Shown: one piece after another, positions 34,093 through 44,268 of the stretch
Layout: every line of letters starts with the position of its first letter
How positions within the stretch are numbered: the stretch's first letter is position 1
DNA from: CAZCFB01 sp964511535
GTDB lineage: Bacteria; Myxococcota_A; Polyangia; GCA-2747355; CAZCFB01
Assembly: GCA_964511535.1 (NCBI GenBank)
Contig: CAZEFW010000052.1
Coordinates: 1-50,832 of the forward strand
Reading direction: 5' to 3'
Length of the DNA: 50,832 nucleotides
Position numbers and translations under genes: made by a program
The notes under the pieces: generated by a model
Told to the model about the DNA's origin: nothing
What the model saw: only the letters and a program-made list of their open reading frames with translations
Database searches by the model: none

Positions 34093-34108
34093 GGAAATAG
34101 CCATTTCC
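34093..34108. promoter_or_regulatory. Inverted repeat GGAAAT-N4-ATTTCC
   Basis: A six-base perfect inverted repeat with a four-base centre lies in the 91-base gap between the 165-residue membrane protein and the mini-lipoprotein on the minus strand. It could be an operator for the lipoprotein or a weak terminator of the upstream pair. Nothing else in the gap resolves this. Confidence 0.3.
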
Positions 34109-34143
34109 ATCCGGTGTTTCTTGTTGCACCAGCAGGGTTCTTG

Positions 34144-34641
34144 CTATTCCAGTCTGGCCCAATAGCTGTTTTCGCTTCCCCTCTTCAAGATCGCAAACAA
34201 CAACAGGGGGCCAGCCAGACCAAGAAACACACGAGGGGCAAGTCCGAGCATCAGGAGATTAGCAATCGCAGCGACAAAGCTGACGCCCAAAACGCCGTAG
34301 AATCCCCACTTCTTCAGCTTAAATAGCGCCACCGCAAAAATGACGTTCGACAAGCTTCCAACCGCCAGCAGAAAAAACAACGCTGGCGAGATTCCTGCAA
34401 ACGCCATTCGCAAATTGCCAAAAAATGACAGCACATTGGCAATGATCATCAGGACTAGCCACGCAGTGACCAGCCCAGGCCTTTGGTTTTCAGGCTCAGC
34501 GGCGAACCCATTTTCGGAGTCATGGATTCCTTCTGTATCATTGCCATTCTGGCCAGAGCGCAGAAGCTTGATGACAATGATCGGAATTACGATTGCCCCG
34601 GCGAGAAAACCAACACCGATTAGCGATAATATTTGATTCAT
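34144..34641 (-). CDS. Four-helix membrane protein whose N-terminus matches the adjacent mini-peptide
   Basis: 165 residues from ATG at 34641, with AAGGAG eight bases upstream. There are about four hydrophobic segments: 7-26, 59-76, 84-103 and 111-150. Residues 8-34 are nearly the same as the 30-residue peptide encoded just upstream: IGVxFLxGAIVIPIIVI then LRSG in both, 20 of 27 positions identical. A polar, acidic loop (NDTEGIHDSENGFAAEPEN) separates helix 1 from the rest. GC content is clearly lower than in the flanking genes, which suggests acquired DNA. I do not recognise the family. It probably forms an operon with the mini-peptide (51 bases between). Confidence 0.65.
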   Translation of the reverse strand: MNQILSLIGVGFLAGAIVIPIIVIKLLRSGQNGNDTEGIHDSENGFAAEPENQRPGLVTAWLVLMIIANVLSFFGNLRMAFAGISPALFFLLAVGSLSNVIFAVALFKLKKWGFYGVLGVSFVAAIANLLMLGLAPRVFLGLAGPLLLFAILKRGSENSYWARLE

Positions 34642-34692
34642 TATCCATTCTCCTTGGCGGGCAACTGAAATACTGTTGCTTTCGTTTTGGTT

Positions 34693-34785
34693 CTAGCTCC
34701 CCTGCTTTCCACTCCGCAGCGCCGAGATTACAATTATCGGAATAACGATTGCTCCAACCAGAAATGCGACACCAATAGTTGCCAT
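34693..34785 (-). CDS. 30-residue single-helix membrane peptide, paralogue of the downstream protein's N-terminus
   Basis: A 31-codon frame starts at ATG 34785 with AAGGAG (34795-34800) nine bases upstream and ends with TAG at 34693. One hydrophobic helix (IGVAFLVGAIVIPIIVIS) is followed by a short basic end (ALRSGKQGS). The helix and the LRSG end repeat residues 8-34 of the next gene, with related DNA as well, so a local duplication is the likely origin. Conservation of the amino-acid pattern, an intact stop and its own Shine-Dalgarno support a translated product rather than a remnant. Function unknown. Confidence 0.6.
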   Translation of the reverse strand: MATIGVAFLVGAIVIPIIVISALRSGKQGS

Positions 34786-34976
34786 GTCTCTTTTCTCCTT
34801 TTAGAGGTTTGTGCTGCTTTGTACATTTCCACATCGGTGAGTTCCTCAGCGGCAGTGGCCTGTTGCCGGGCTGACCCGTCCGCCGACGAGCTCATGTTCC
34901 GGGAAGCATTGCTATCTCCGTGCCATTCGAAATGCCCGCCAAGTACCTGAAATCAGGCGATGCGACCGGGCGAACT

Positions 34977-35013
34977 GTTACCGTTGCAATCTTGAGCGCG
35001 GCGCAGGTAACAT
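34977..35013 (+). promoter_or_regulatory. Possible promoter of the sigma-54 activator gene, flanked by inverted repeat
   Basis: TTGCAA (34984-34989), 18 bases, then TAACAT (35008-35013) fits a modest sigma-70 promoter 31 bases before the activator's ATG. GTTACC (34977-34982) and GGTAAC (35006-35011) form an inverted repeat around it, which could be an operator for autoregulation. GAAGGGG before the ATG is the probable ribosome binding site. Confidence 0.35.
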
Positions 35014-35044
35014 CTTTCGCCATTCCAGAAGGGGCTATCCGAGC

Positions 35045-36478
<1,434 letters not shown>

Positions 36479-36551
36479 ACGAACGGGGCAGGATGGGGCG
36501 GCCGCGAGGGCCGCTCCTGCTTCTGCGCTGAGTGGAGGTGGGGGAGGGTGT

Positions 36552-37607
36552 CTACTTCTTCGCTTTCTTCTTGCCGGCAGTCTTCTTCTTGCTGGCGGTC
36601 TTCTTCTTGCCGGCGGTCTTCTTCTTGCTGGCAGTCTTCTTCTTGCTGGCGGTCTTCTTCTTGCTGGCGGTCTTCTTCTTTGCGCCGGCCTTCTTCTTGC
36701 TGGCCTTCCTGTCCGCCGCCTTGCGCTCGCGCACCTCGGCGTGGACCTCCTCGTGGTACTTCTCGATGTCGATGCCCGCCACATCGCCGAAGCGGGTCTG
36801 CGGCATGCGCGCCTTCTTGCGCATCAGCGCCTTGTACTTGTCGTCGTCGACGAAGGCCACGATGCGCGAGATGCTCGACTCGCCGTCCACGAAGCGCCAG
36901 GGGAAGCAGCCGATGGTGACCCGCTCGCCCAGCAGCAGGTCGATGTCGCCGCCCAGGCACTCGGCATGGATGATGTGGTGGTTGAACAGCTCGATGTGCA
37001 TCAGCTGGTACTTGGAGTCGTCGAAAACCTCCTCCAGCGAGCGGCCGTACTTCTTGCGGAAGTGCGCGTCGCACTCCTTGGCCTGGCGTGGGCACCAGCC
37101 GCGGATGGCTGTGTTGAACGGGTGGTCCGCCGAGCCGCAGTCCACGCCGATCCACTTGATCTTGCGCTTGCGCGCCCACTCGGCGAACTCACGGTCCGGC
37201 CCCGGGTGCTTGAGCATGTAGCGCACCTCGTCAGCGGTGGGCTGGTCCCAGCCGTAGTGGTGGTAGCCGGTGTGGATGATCAGGATGTCGCCGTCGTGGA
37301 TGTCGGCCCGCTCCTCGAGCATCTCGTGGGTGTAGATGTCGTAGTCGCCCACCGCGTCCGAGATGTCCACCACGACCCCGGGGCCCATGAGGAAGTCGTT
37401 GAGCTCCAACGACGCGATGTCCTTGCCCGGCGTGTAGAAGTGGATCTCCCCGTCGAGGTGGGTGCCCACATGGTTGGAGTGGGTCAACAGCTGGCCGTTG
37501 GCGCCGTTGGGCGCCAGCCGCTTGAAGTACTTCACCTGCAGCGGCTCGTAGGTCGGCCAGGGGGGCGTCCCGATGCCCAGGGGCACGGTGAGGTCGATTG
37601 CCTTCAT
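36552..37607 (-). CDS. Cyclase-family (kynurenine-formamidase-like) hydrolase with Lys/Ala-repeat tail
   Basis: ATG at 37607 has AAGGAG six bases upstream; the ATG at 37613 touches that site and is rejected. The 351-residue protein carries the cyclase-family metal motif HVGTHLDGEIHF (HxGTHxD at about 46-52), with DILIIHTGYHHYG and WIGVDCGSADHP later. Homologues hydrolyse N-formylkynurenine, isatin or related amides with Zn or Mn; the substrate here is unknown. The last ~50 residues are a repeat of KKKTAS/KKKTAG (ending GKKKAKK), like histone H1 or the tails of some bacterial HU proteins. That tail is absent from ordinary cyclases and is likely to bind nucleic acid or other polyanions. It is encoded by an 18-bp repeat and is divergent from the beta-lactamase-fold gene. 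Confidence 0.82.
   Translation of the reverse strand: MKAIDLTVPLGIGTPPWPTYEPLQVKYFKRLAPNGANGQLLTHSNHVGTHLDGEIHFYTPGKDIASLELNDFLMGPGVVVDISDAVGDYDIYTHEMLEERADIHDGDILIIHTGYHHYGWDQPTADEVRYMLKHPGPDREFAEWARKRKIKWIGVDCGSADHPFNTAIRGWCPRQAKECDAHFRKKYGRSLEEVFDDSKYQLMHIELFNHHIIHAECLGGDIDLLLGERVTIGCFPWRFVDGESSISRIVAFVDDDKYKALMRKKARMPQTRFGDVAGIDIEKYHEEVHAEVRERKAADRKASKKKAGAKKKTASKKKTASKKKTASKKKTAGKKKTASKKKTAGKKKAKK
36570..36706 (-). repeat. 18-bp in-frame coding repeat (poly KKKTA[S/G] tail)
   Basis: About seven or eight copies of an 18-base unit (plus-strand GTCTTCTTCTTGCTGGCG and variants) lie inside the 3' end of the cyclase gene. Each adds six residues, so copy-number change keeps the frame and alters only tail length and charge. 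The more divergent copies are at the 5' end of the array (GCGCCGGCC near 36685). Confidence 0.85.
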
Positions 37608-37657
37608 GGTCATCTCCTTTGCGAAGGGAGCAATATACTACAAGATTCAGGGGACAG
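37608..37657. promoter_or_regulatory. Short divergent spacer with overlapping -10-like boxes
   Basis: The 50-base gap between the cyclase and serine-hydrolase starts holds TATACT (37634-37639, plus) and, overlapping it on the other strand, TATATT. The AT-rich core stands out from its surroundings. No -35 element is convincing, so this is only a probable divergent promoter. Confidence 0.3.
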
Positions 37658-38812
37658 ATGCCGCGACCTGTAACAGCCTTGCTGCTCTTGCTGCTCTCCT
37701 GTCAGGCGGGCTGCACCCACATGTTTCGGGCGTTGACTTACCCGTTCGACGACCCGGTTATGGACGCTGCCTGGTACGAACCCACCGAGCGCGTTCGCGG
37801 GCGGCGGGCGCAGCCGCTGCCCCGGGCGGCGAGGGGCGCGCGCCGGGTGCCCACGGCGGCCCTGGTCCGCGCCGTGCGCTATGCGCGCGACCGGGGCGCC
37901 TGCGCCCTGCTCGTGCTTCACCGCCGCCAGGTGGTATTCGAGCAGTACTGGTGCGGCGCGGGCGCTGCCACCCGCCCCAACGCCATGAGCATGGCCAAGG
38001 CAGTGACCGCCCTGTTGGTGGGCATCGCCCGCGCCGAGGGCAAGCTCGGCCCGCTCTCCACGCCGGCGGCGCGCTACCTGCCCGAGTGGTCGGGCGATGA
38101 GCGGCGCCGCATCACGCTGGAGCACCTGCTGACCATGGCCACCGGCCTGCGCAACAGCAACAACCCGCTCAACCCGATGTCGGACATCGCCCGGCTGCAC
38201 CTGGGGCACGATGTCCCCGCCACCGCCCTGGGCGTGCCCGCCGCCCGGCCGCCCGGTCAGCGCTTCGAGTACAACAACGTCAACACCCAGCTGCTGGCGC
38301 TGATCCTCGAGCGGGTCACTGGCCAGCGGTTCGCGCGCTACCTCTCGACGCGGCTGTGGGCGCCCCTGGGCGCCAGCCATGCGCGGGTCTGGCTGGATGT
38401 CCCCGGCGGTACGGCCAAGACCTACTGCTGCCTGTTCGCCACGGCGCGAGACTGGGCCCGCGTGGGGCTGCTGCTGATGGACCGGGGCAGGGTGGGGGCG
38501 AGGCAGGTGGTGCCGGCGGACTGGGTGGCGCGCATGACCGCCCCCTCGGCGCTGGAGCCGAGCTTTGGCTACGGGCTGTGGCTCGGCCGCAGCTGGACCG
38601 GTCCTCGACGACGCGACTGGAGCGAGCCGTTCGTGGCCCCCGACACCGTGATGCTCGTGGGCCAGGGGGAGCAGCGCGTATTCGTGGTGCCGTCGCGTGA
38701 GCTGGTGGTGGTGCGCCTGGGGCGGGAGGCCGGGCCCGACTGGGACGACACGGTTATCCCGAACACCCTGGTGCGGGCGCTGGACCGGACCTGCGCGCCG
38801 CCTGCGCCGTGA
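37658..38812 (+). CDS. Serine beta-lactamase-fold hydrolase, lipoprotein
   Basis: ATG at 37658 with GGGGA upstream opens a 384-residue protein. The signal ends SCQAGC (Cys 19), predicting a lipoprotein. The class C/penicillin-binding fold is marked by SMAK (S111, K114, catalytic SxxK), YNN (Y205, N207, YxN motif in RFEYNNVN) and a C-terminal VGQGEQRVFVVPSRELVVV strand in the place of the KTG region. HLLTMATGL is a family landmark. Members are esterases, D-aminopeptidases or beta-lactamase-like enzymes; hydrolysis of a real beta-lactam cannot be inferred. The third box lacks a classical KTG. A Cys-rich lipoprotein gene begins 35 bases after its stop and may be co-transcribed. Confidence 0.82.
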   Translation: MPRPVTALLLLLLSCQAGCTHMFRALTYPFDDPVMDAAWYEPTERVRGRRAQPLPRAARGARRVPTAALVRAVRYARDRGACALLVLHRRQVVFEQYWCGAGAATRPNAMSMAKAVTALLVGIARAEGKLGPLSTPAARYLPEWSGDERRRITLEHLLTMATGLRNSNNPLNPMSDIARLHLGHDVPATALGVPAARPPGQRFEYNNVNTQLLALILERVTGQRFARYLSTRLWAPLGASHARVWLDVPGGTAKTYCCLFATARDWARVGLLLMDRGRVGARQVVPADWVARMTAPSALEPSFGYGLWLGRSWTGPRRRDWSEPFVAPDTVMLVGQGEQRVFVVPSRELVVVRLGREAGPDWDDTVIPNTLVRALDRTCAPPAP

Positions 38813-38847
38813 TAGGATGTGTCTCCCTTATGACCACAGGAGATAAA

Positions 38848-39627
38848 ATGAGAACCTTACTTTGTGCCACCCTGGTTCTGGCCATGGTGGCCGCGGCTTG
38901 CTCCGATGACAGCGGCTCCAAGAACACCAAGAAGGACGGCGGCGGCGGCCAGGCAGACCAGACCGTGACCAAGGACGGGCCGGTGACCCAGAAAGACAGC
39001 GCCCCGCCCGTGGACAGCGCGCCCCCCGCGGACAGCGCCCCCGCGGGCACCCTGGACATCGACCAGATCTGCACCCCCGGCGGCAGCGGCGCCAAGGGCT
39101 GCAAGTCGGGCATGCTCTGCGTGCGCTTCAGCACCTCCGAAGGGATCTGCCTGCCCTCGGTGGCCAGCTGCACCACGGGCACTTGCAAGACCGGCCGCAC
39201 CTGCCTGAGCCTGAGCAGCGGCAAGGGCGTCTGCGCCAAGGAATGCGCATCGGCCACTTGCCCCACCGGCACCGAGTGCCTGGAGCTGACCACCACCAAG
39301 AAGAAGGTCTGCGTCCCGCCCTACACCGGGCCCAAGGTCTTCGGCGACATCTGCAAGAGCACGGACAAGAAGTTCTACTGCAAGAAGGGCCTGATCTGCC
39401 TGCGCGAAAACTCCAAGTCCACCAGCGGCTACTGCACCGAGAACTGCGGCACCAAGAGCTGCTCCAAGCTCACCGACTCCAAGGGCAAGTCCTTCACGCC
39501 CACCTGCTACACCCTGAGCAGCAAGACCAAGGTCTGCGTGTTCGACTGCAGCAAGACCGGCGCCACCTGTCCGGCCAACCTGAGTTGCAAGACCGTCTCC
39601 ACCAACAAATTCTGCCTCGCGCCCTAG
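38848..39627 (+). CDS. Cys-rich lipoprotein of myxobacterial type
   Basis: AGGAG lies about six bases before ATG 38848. The 259-residue product has a lipoprotein signal ending MVAAAC (Cys 18). An Asp/Pro/Ala-rich spacer contains repeats of the SAPPVD/SAPPAD kind (about 50-70). Four or five Cys-rich modules follow, each about 40 residues, with the pattern CTPGGSGAKGCKSGMLCV and CxTGxCKTGRTCLS. Even Cys spacing suggests disulfide knots outside the cell. The spacer style matches the RHS lipoprotein's N-terminus. Function unknown; surface display is expected. Confidence 0.8.
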   Translation: MRTLLCATLVLAMVAAACSDDSGSKNTKKDGGGGQADQTVTKDGPVTQKDSAPPVDSAPPADSAPAGTLDIDQICTPGGSGAKGCKSGMLCVRFSTSEGICLPSVASCTTGTCKTGRTCLSLSSGKGVCAKECASATCPTGTECLELTTTKKKVCVPPYTGPKVFGDICKSTDKKFYCKKGLICLRENSKSTSGYCTENCGTKSCSKLTDSKGKSFTPTCYTLSSKTKVCVFDCSKTGATCPANLSCKTVSTNKFCLAP

Positions 39628-39782
39628 TCTTTAGAACGTAGATGTAGACGACCCTCTCACCCTCAACATCCCCGTAGCTGCAGCCGCAGCCGTAGCCATG
39701 GCCGCGGCCGAAACCTGTTCGGCCAGAGCGTCAACCTTGGTCAGTACAAGATAGTCTGCAGGGGAGAATTCAGAATAAACAT
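39628..39782. other. Non-coding spacer after the Cys-rich lipoprotein gene
   Basis: Part of a 386-base gap between two convergent genes. 39672-39705 is a short CTGCAGCCGCAGCC-like direct-repeat patch. 39740-39780 is relatively AT-rich (GAATTCAGAATAAACATGG) and could hold a promoter for the structured segment that begins at 39783. No gene is seen. Confidence 0.4.
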
Positions 39783-40007
39783 GGCGGCGGCGCCTCCGTG
39801 GGACCCGGCCCACGCCCCGGGGGAAAGGGGTCGTACCCCACGCCCGAGGAGGGTTGCTCGGCGCTATGCAGCGTCGTGGACGCGGTGCCCGGGGCCCCTG
39901 TCGAATCCAGGGGTGGTGGCCGTCCTGCGGCCAACCGGGTGAGGCATGGGTCGCCTGGCTGAGCTTGAAGCATCAGCCGCGGCCCGGACCACCGAAACGC
40001 CGCCGCC
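39783..40007. ncRNA. Candidate structured non-coding RNA, family unknown
   Basis: The segment is closed by a ten-base perfect helix, 39783-39792 with 39998-40007 (GGCGGCGGCG/CGCCGCCGCC). Inside are CGTGGG/CCCACG (39797-39814), GGGG/CCCC (39827-39839), CCGAG/CTCGG (39844-39861), GCGTC/GACGC (39871-39883) and CCCCTG/CAGGGG (39895-39913). A junction is closed by TGGT/ACCA (39914-39917 with 39988-39991). It contains GGCCG/CGGCC (39918-39932) and CCGGG/CCCGG (39935-39939 with 39983-39987), and the latter encloses AGGC/GCCT and a long GGCTGA/TCAGCC hairpin (39957-39978). The helices nest without conflict into a multibranched fold. No open frame on either strand looks coding. I found no signature of 6S, SRP, RNase P or a known riboswitch. 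Strand is undecided because both strands fold; the minus strand would make it the ftsZ 3' region. Confidence 0.5.
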
Positions 40008-40013
40008 TAAACC

Positions 40014-41702
<1,689 letters not shown>

Positions 41703-42029
41703 CTGGATACCCTCCTCTGTTTATCGGGCTCGCTCGACGGTGTGTGCGCCTCTTCACCCACCGTCTCGTCTGCCCATCTGCGGCGCCCTGATGGGCGCAC
41801 GTCGGTTGTGCGGGGGCGGACCAGTGGCCGCCCCCTTGATCAAAGCTAGGTTTTCAAGAAGTCGTTTAGCTCTGCTCTAAGCTGTCAAAGAACGCCGTGG
41901 CGAATATTTGACATAACCGAGGAAAGCAGACCCAAAGATCGTGGGCAAAAAAATCGCCGAAAAAATTTGCAGAAAGTTGTAAGTGATCGAAATCAGATCA
42001 CTTCTGAGCCGGCGCTTTTCTGGAGTTTT
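41703..42029 (-). promoter_or_regulatory. ftsA-ftsZ intergenic region with leader hairpins and probable ftsZ promoter
   Basis: 327 bases, AT-rich in the half next to ftsA. The inverted repeat AAGTGATC-N7-GATCACTT (41981-42003) follows the ftsA stop and precedes T-rich tracts on the minus strand, so it may terminate or attenuate ftsA transcription. TTGACA (minus, 41888-41883) is a good -35, though no -10 sits at the ideal distance. The ftsZ leader then contains GGGGGCGG/CCGCCCCC (41812-41835) and GCGCCC-TGAT-GGGCGC (41783-41798), strong hairpins before the ribosome binding site. Leader control of ftsZ is plausible. Confidence 0.5.
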
Positions 42030-43250
42030 TCAGAAGACCCTGGCGAACCAGTCGCGAATTCGCGTCCCCAGGGGCGGCCGGTCGCTCTGGCTGATGAACT
42101 GGTCATCGGAGATCTGCCGCGCGCCGTGCTGGATCAGCCCCACCGCCGTGGAGAACTTGGGGCTCTTGACCACGTCCACCAGGCCGCCCACGCCCCGGGG
42201 CGAGCCGCGGCGGACCGGCAGCTCCAGCAGGTCCTCGGCCAGCTCCGGCACGCCCTCCATGATCACCGTGCCGCCGGTGACCACCGCGCCGGAGGCCAGC
42301 AGGTCGGCGTAACCGGTGGCCGCGATCTCCTGGTGCGCCAGCATGAAGATCTCCTCCATGCGGGGCTGGATGATCTCCCCGAGGATGCGGCGCGGCATCT
42401 TGCGCGGCGGGCGGCCGCCCACGCTGGCCACCTCGATCTCGTCGCCCGGCTGCACCATGCGGGTGCTGGCGCAGCCCCAGCGCTGCTTGATCTTCTCCGC
42501 CTCGTCGAAGGGGGTGCGCAGGCCGTAGGAGATGTCGTTGGTGACGTTGTGGCCGCCCAGGGGGAGCACCGAGGTGTGCACGATGGACCCCTTGAGGAAG
42601 ATGGAGATGTCGGTGGTGCCGCCCCCGATGTCGATCAGGGCCACGCCGAGCTCTTTTTCGTCCTCGTGCAGCACCGCCTCGGCCGAGGCCAGCGGCTGCA
42701 GCACCAGGTCCTCGACGTGCAGGTCGCACCGGTCGCAGCACTTGATGATGTTCTGGGCGCTCGGCACCGCCGCGGTGACGATGTGCACACGGGTCTCCAG
42801 GCGCACGCCGCTCATGCCGAGGGGCTCCTTGATCTCGTCCTGCCCGTCGACGATGAAGTCCTGGGCCAGCACATGGATGATCTCCCGGTCCATGGGGATC
42901 GCCACGGCCTTGGCGGCGTCGATGACCCGGGTGATGTCGGCGGGGCCCACCTCGCCGTTTTTGATGGCCACCATGCCCTGGCTGTTGAGCCCCCTGATAT
43001 GTCCGCCCGCGATGCCGGCGAACACGGTGGAGATCTCGCACCCGGCCATGTTGGCCGCCTCGCTCACAGCGTGCTTGATGGAGGCCACGGTGTGCTCGAT
43101 ATGAGTGACCACCCCCTTGCGCAGCCCCCGCGAGGGGTGCGTCCCGAGGCCGATGATATCGATGCCGCTCTCCTTGAGCTCGCCAACGATGGCGACGATC
43201 TTGGTGGTGCCGATATCGAGGCCGACAATCAACTCATCTCGCTTTGCCAT
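42030..43250 (-). CDS. ftsA: Cell division protein FtsA
   Basis: ATG at 43250 (MAKRDELIVGLDIG) gives 406 residues, standard for FtsA; the longer frame would need TTG. Actin-fold landmarks are LIVGLDIGTTKIVAIVGE (phosphate 1), VALIDIGGGTTDISIF (phosphate 2) and ASGAVVTGGTVIMEG (adenosine motif). The SHS2-type subdomain 1C lies between. The C-terminal amphipathic membrane-targeting helix reads TRIRDWFARVF. FtsA links FtsZ filaments to the membrane. It begins 19 bases after the ftsQ stop, so the two are likely co-transcribed. Confidence 0.95.
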   Translation of the reverse strand: MAKRDELIVGLDIGTTKIVAIVGELKESGIDIIGLGTHPSRGLRKGVVTHIEHTVASIKHAVSEAANMAGCEISTVFAGIAGGHIRGLNSQGMVAIKNGEVGPADITRVIDAAKAVAIPMDREIIHVLAQDFIVDGQDEIKEPLGMSGVRLETRVHIVTAAVPSAQNIIKCCDRCDLHVEDLVLQPLASAEAVLHEDEKELGVALIDIGGGTTDISIFLKGSIVHTSVLPLGGHNVTNDISYGLRTPFDEAEKIKQRWGCASTRMVQPGDEIEVASVGGRPPRKMPRRILGEIIQPRMEEIFMLAHQEIAATGYADLLASGAVVTGGTVIMEGVPELAEDLLELPVRRGSPRGVGGLVDVVKSPKFSTAVGLIQHGARQISDDQFISQSDRPPLGTRIRDWFARVF

Positions 43251-43269
43251 TTGGATCAATCCTGCGCTG

Positions 43270-44268
43270 CTAAAAACCGTTCATGCGCACGGTCACCCGG
43301 TCCATGCGCGCTTCGTTGTCCAGGTAGACCACCCGCACCCGCTTGGCACGGGGGCCCAGGGCGGCCAGCACCGAGTCCAGCTTGGAGAGCCTGTTCTCGT
43401 TGACCACACGGCCGAACCGTAGCGCCGCGCCCCCCCGGCGCAGGTAGAGCGTCACCGCGCCCTTGCGGCCCACGCTCACCTCGCTCAGCGGCGGGCGCTC
43501 CTCGCTGGTGTACAGCGCCAGCGCGTCGAGGGCCCGCTCCAGCCGCGGCTCGCTCCGATCGGGATCGTTCATGAAGTCGAGCCGCTTGATGCCAGTTATC
43601 ACCGGCAGCCCCGCCGTCTCGTCCGCCGAGGCGCGCTTGAACAGCTTGCCCTCGCGGTTGACCAGGTAGAGGTGCCCCAGCAGGGCCATGGCCACCGGCT
43701 TCTGCTCGGTGATCTCGGCCACCAGCGTCGCGGGCAGCTCCCGGCGGATGCGCGCGCTGTGCACCCAGGGGTGCTGCTCCACCGCGGCGCGCACGTCGTC
43801 CAGCTTCACGGCGTAGATATGTCGGCCCATGGCCGCCACCGACAGCTTCTGCACCTGCACCGGGTCGGCGCGGCGGGTGCCGTCGATGCGCACCAGCTTC
43901 ACGGTGAAGTGGTCCGAGGTCATGAACTGCTGGTAGCCGAGGTAGCCCGCTGAGGCCACGCCGATGGTGATGCCGCACAGCAGCAGCACCTTGAAGGCCA
44001 GCACGGTGACCCCCTTGAGGATCGCCTTGACCTGCACCGCCTCTGACCGCGCCCACCGGGGCACCCGCACCGGGCGCTCGGCGTCGCCGCCCTCGGCGCG
44101 GGCGCGGGGCTTCTTGCGGCTGGGCTTCTTCTTCTTCTTCGGGGCCTCCGCCTCCTCGGCGGAGCGCCAGCTCGGCTCGCGCAGCCGGCGGTTCTTGCCC
44201 TTGCCGAACAGGCGGAACCGGGAGGTCTTCTTCACCCGCCGGAAGCGGCCCGTGTCGTGGCGGGTCAT
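43270..44268 (-). CDS. ftsQ: Cell division protein FtsQ (DivIB) with extended basic cytoplasmic tail
   Basis: ATG at 44268 overlaps the ddl stop by ATGA. The 332-residue protein has a ~85-residue cytoplasmic part that is unusually long and basic (FGKGKNRRLREPSWR, KKKKKPSRKKPRAR). One membrane helix (about 88-112: VLAFKVLLLCGITIGVASAG) follows. Then comes the POTRA domain (FTVKLVRIDGTRRADPVQVQ ... HPWVHSARIRRELPATLVAE) and the beta domain ending VRMNGF. FtsQ recruits FtsB and FtsL to the septum. The long Lys/Arg tail could interact with DNA or acidic partners. Confidence 0.92.
   Translation of the reverse strand: MTRHDTGRFRRVKKTSRFRLFGKGKNRRLREPSWRSAEEAEAPKKKKKPSRKKPRARAEGGDAERPVRVPRWARSEAVQVKAILKGVTVLAFKVLLLCGITIGVASAGYLGYQQFMTSDHFTVKLVRIDGTRRADPVQVQKLSVAAMGRHIYAVKLDDVRAAVEQHPWVHSARIRRELPATLVAEITEQKPVAMALLGHLYLVNREGKLFKRASADETAGLPVITGIKRLDFMNDPDRSEPRLERALDALALYTSEERPPLSEVSVGRKGAVTLYLRRGGAALRFGRVVNENRLSKLDSVLAALGPRAKRVRVVYLDNEARMDRVTVRMNGF

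Noticed and set aside
34734..34895. A 53-codon frame starting ATG 34895 and overlapping the 30-residue peptide in another frame.
   Set aside because: It has no adequate ribosome binding site, and the overlapping peptide has both a strong one and a paralogue.
39895..39913. CTGGATTCGACAGGG on the minus strand resembles the 5' part of tmRNA.
   Set aside because: No tag frame with its Ala-rich end and stop, and no T-arm or acceptor partner, could be found at the expected distance. The match is explained by a CCCCTG/CAGGGG hairpin.
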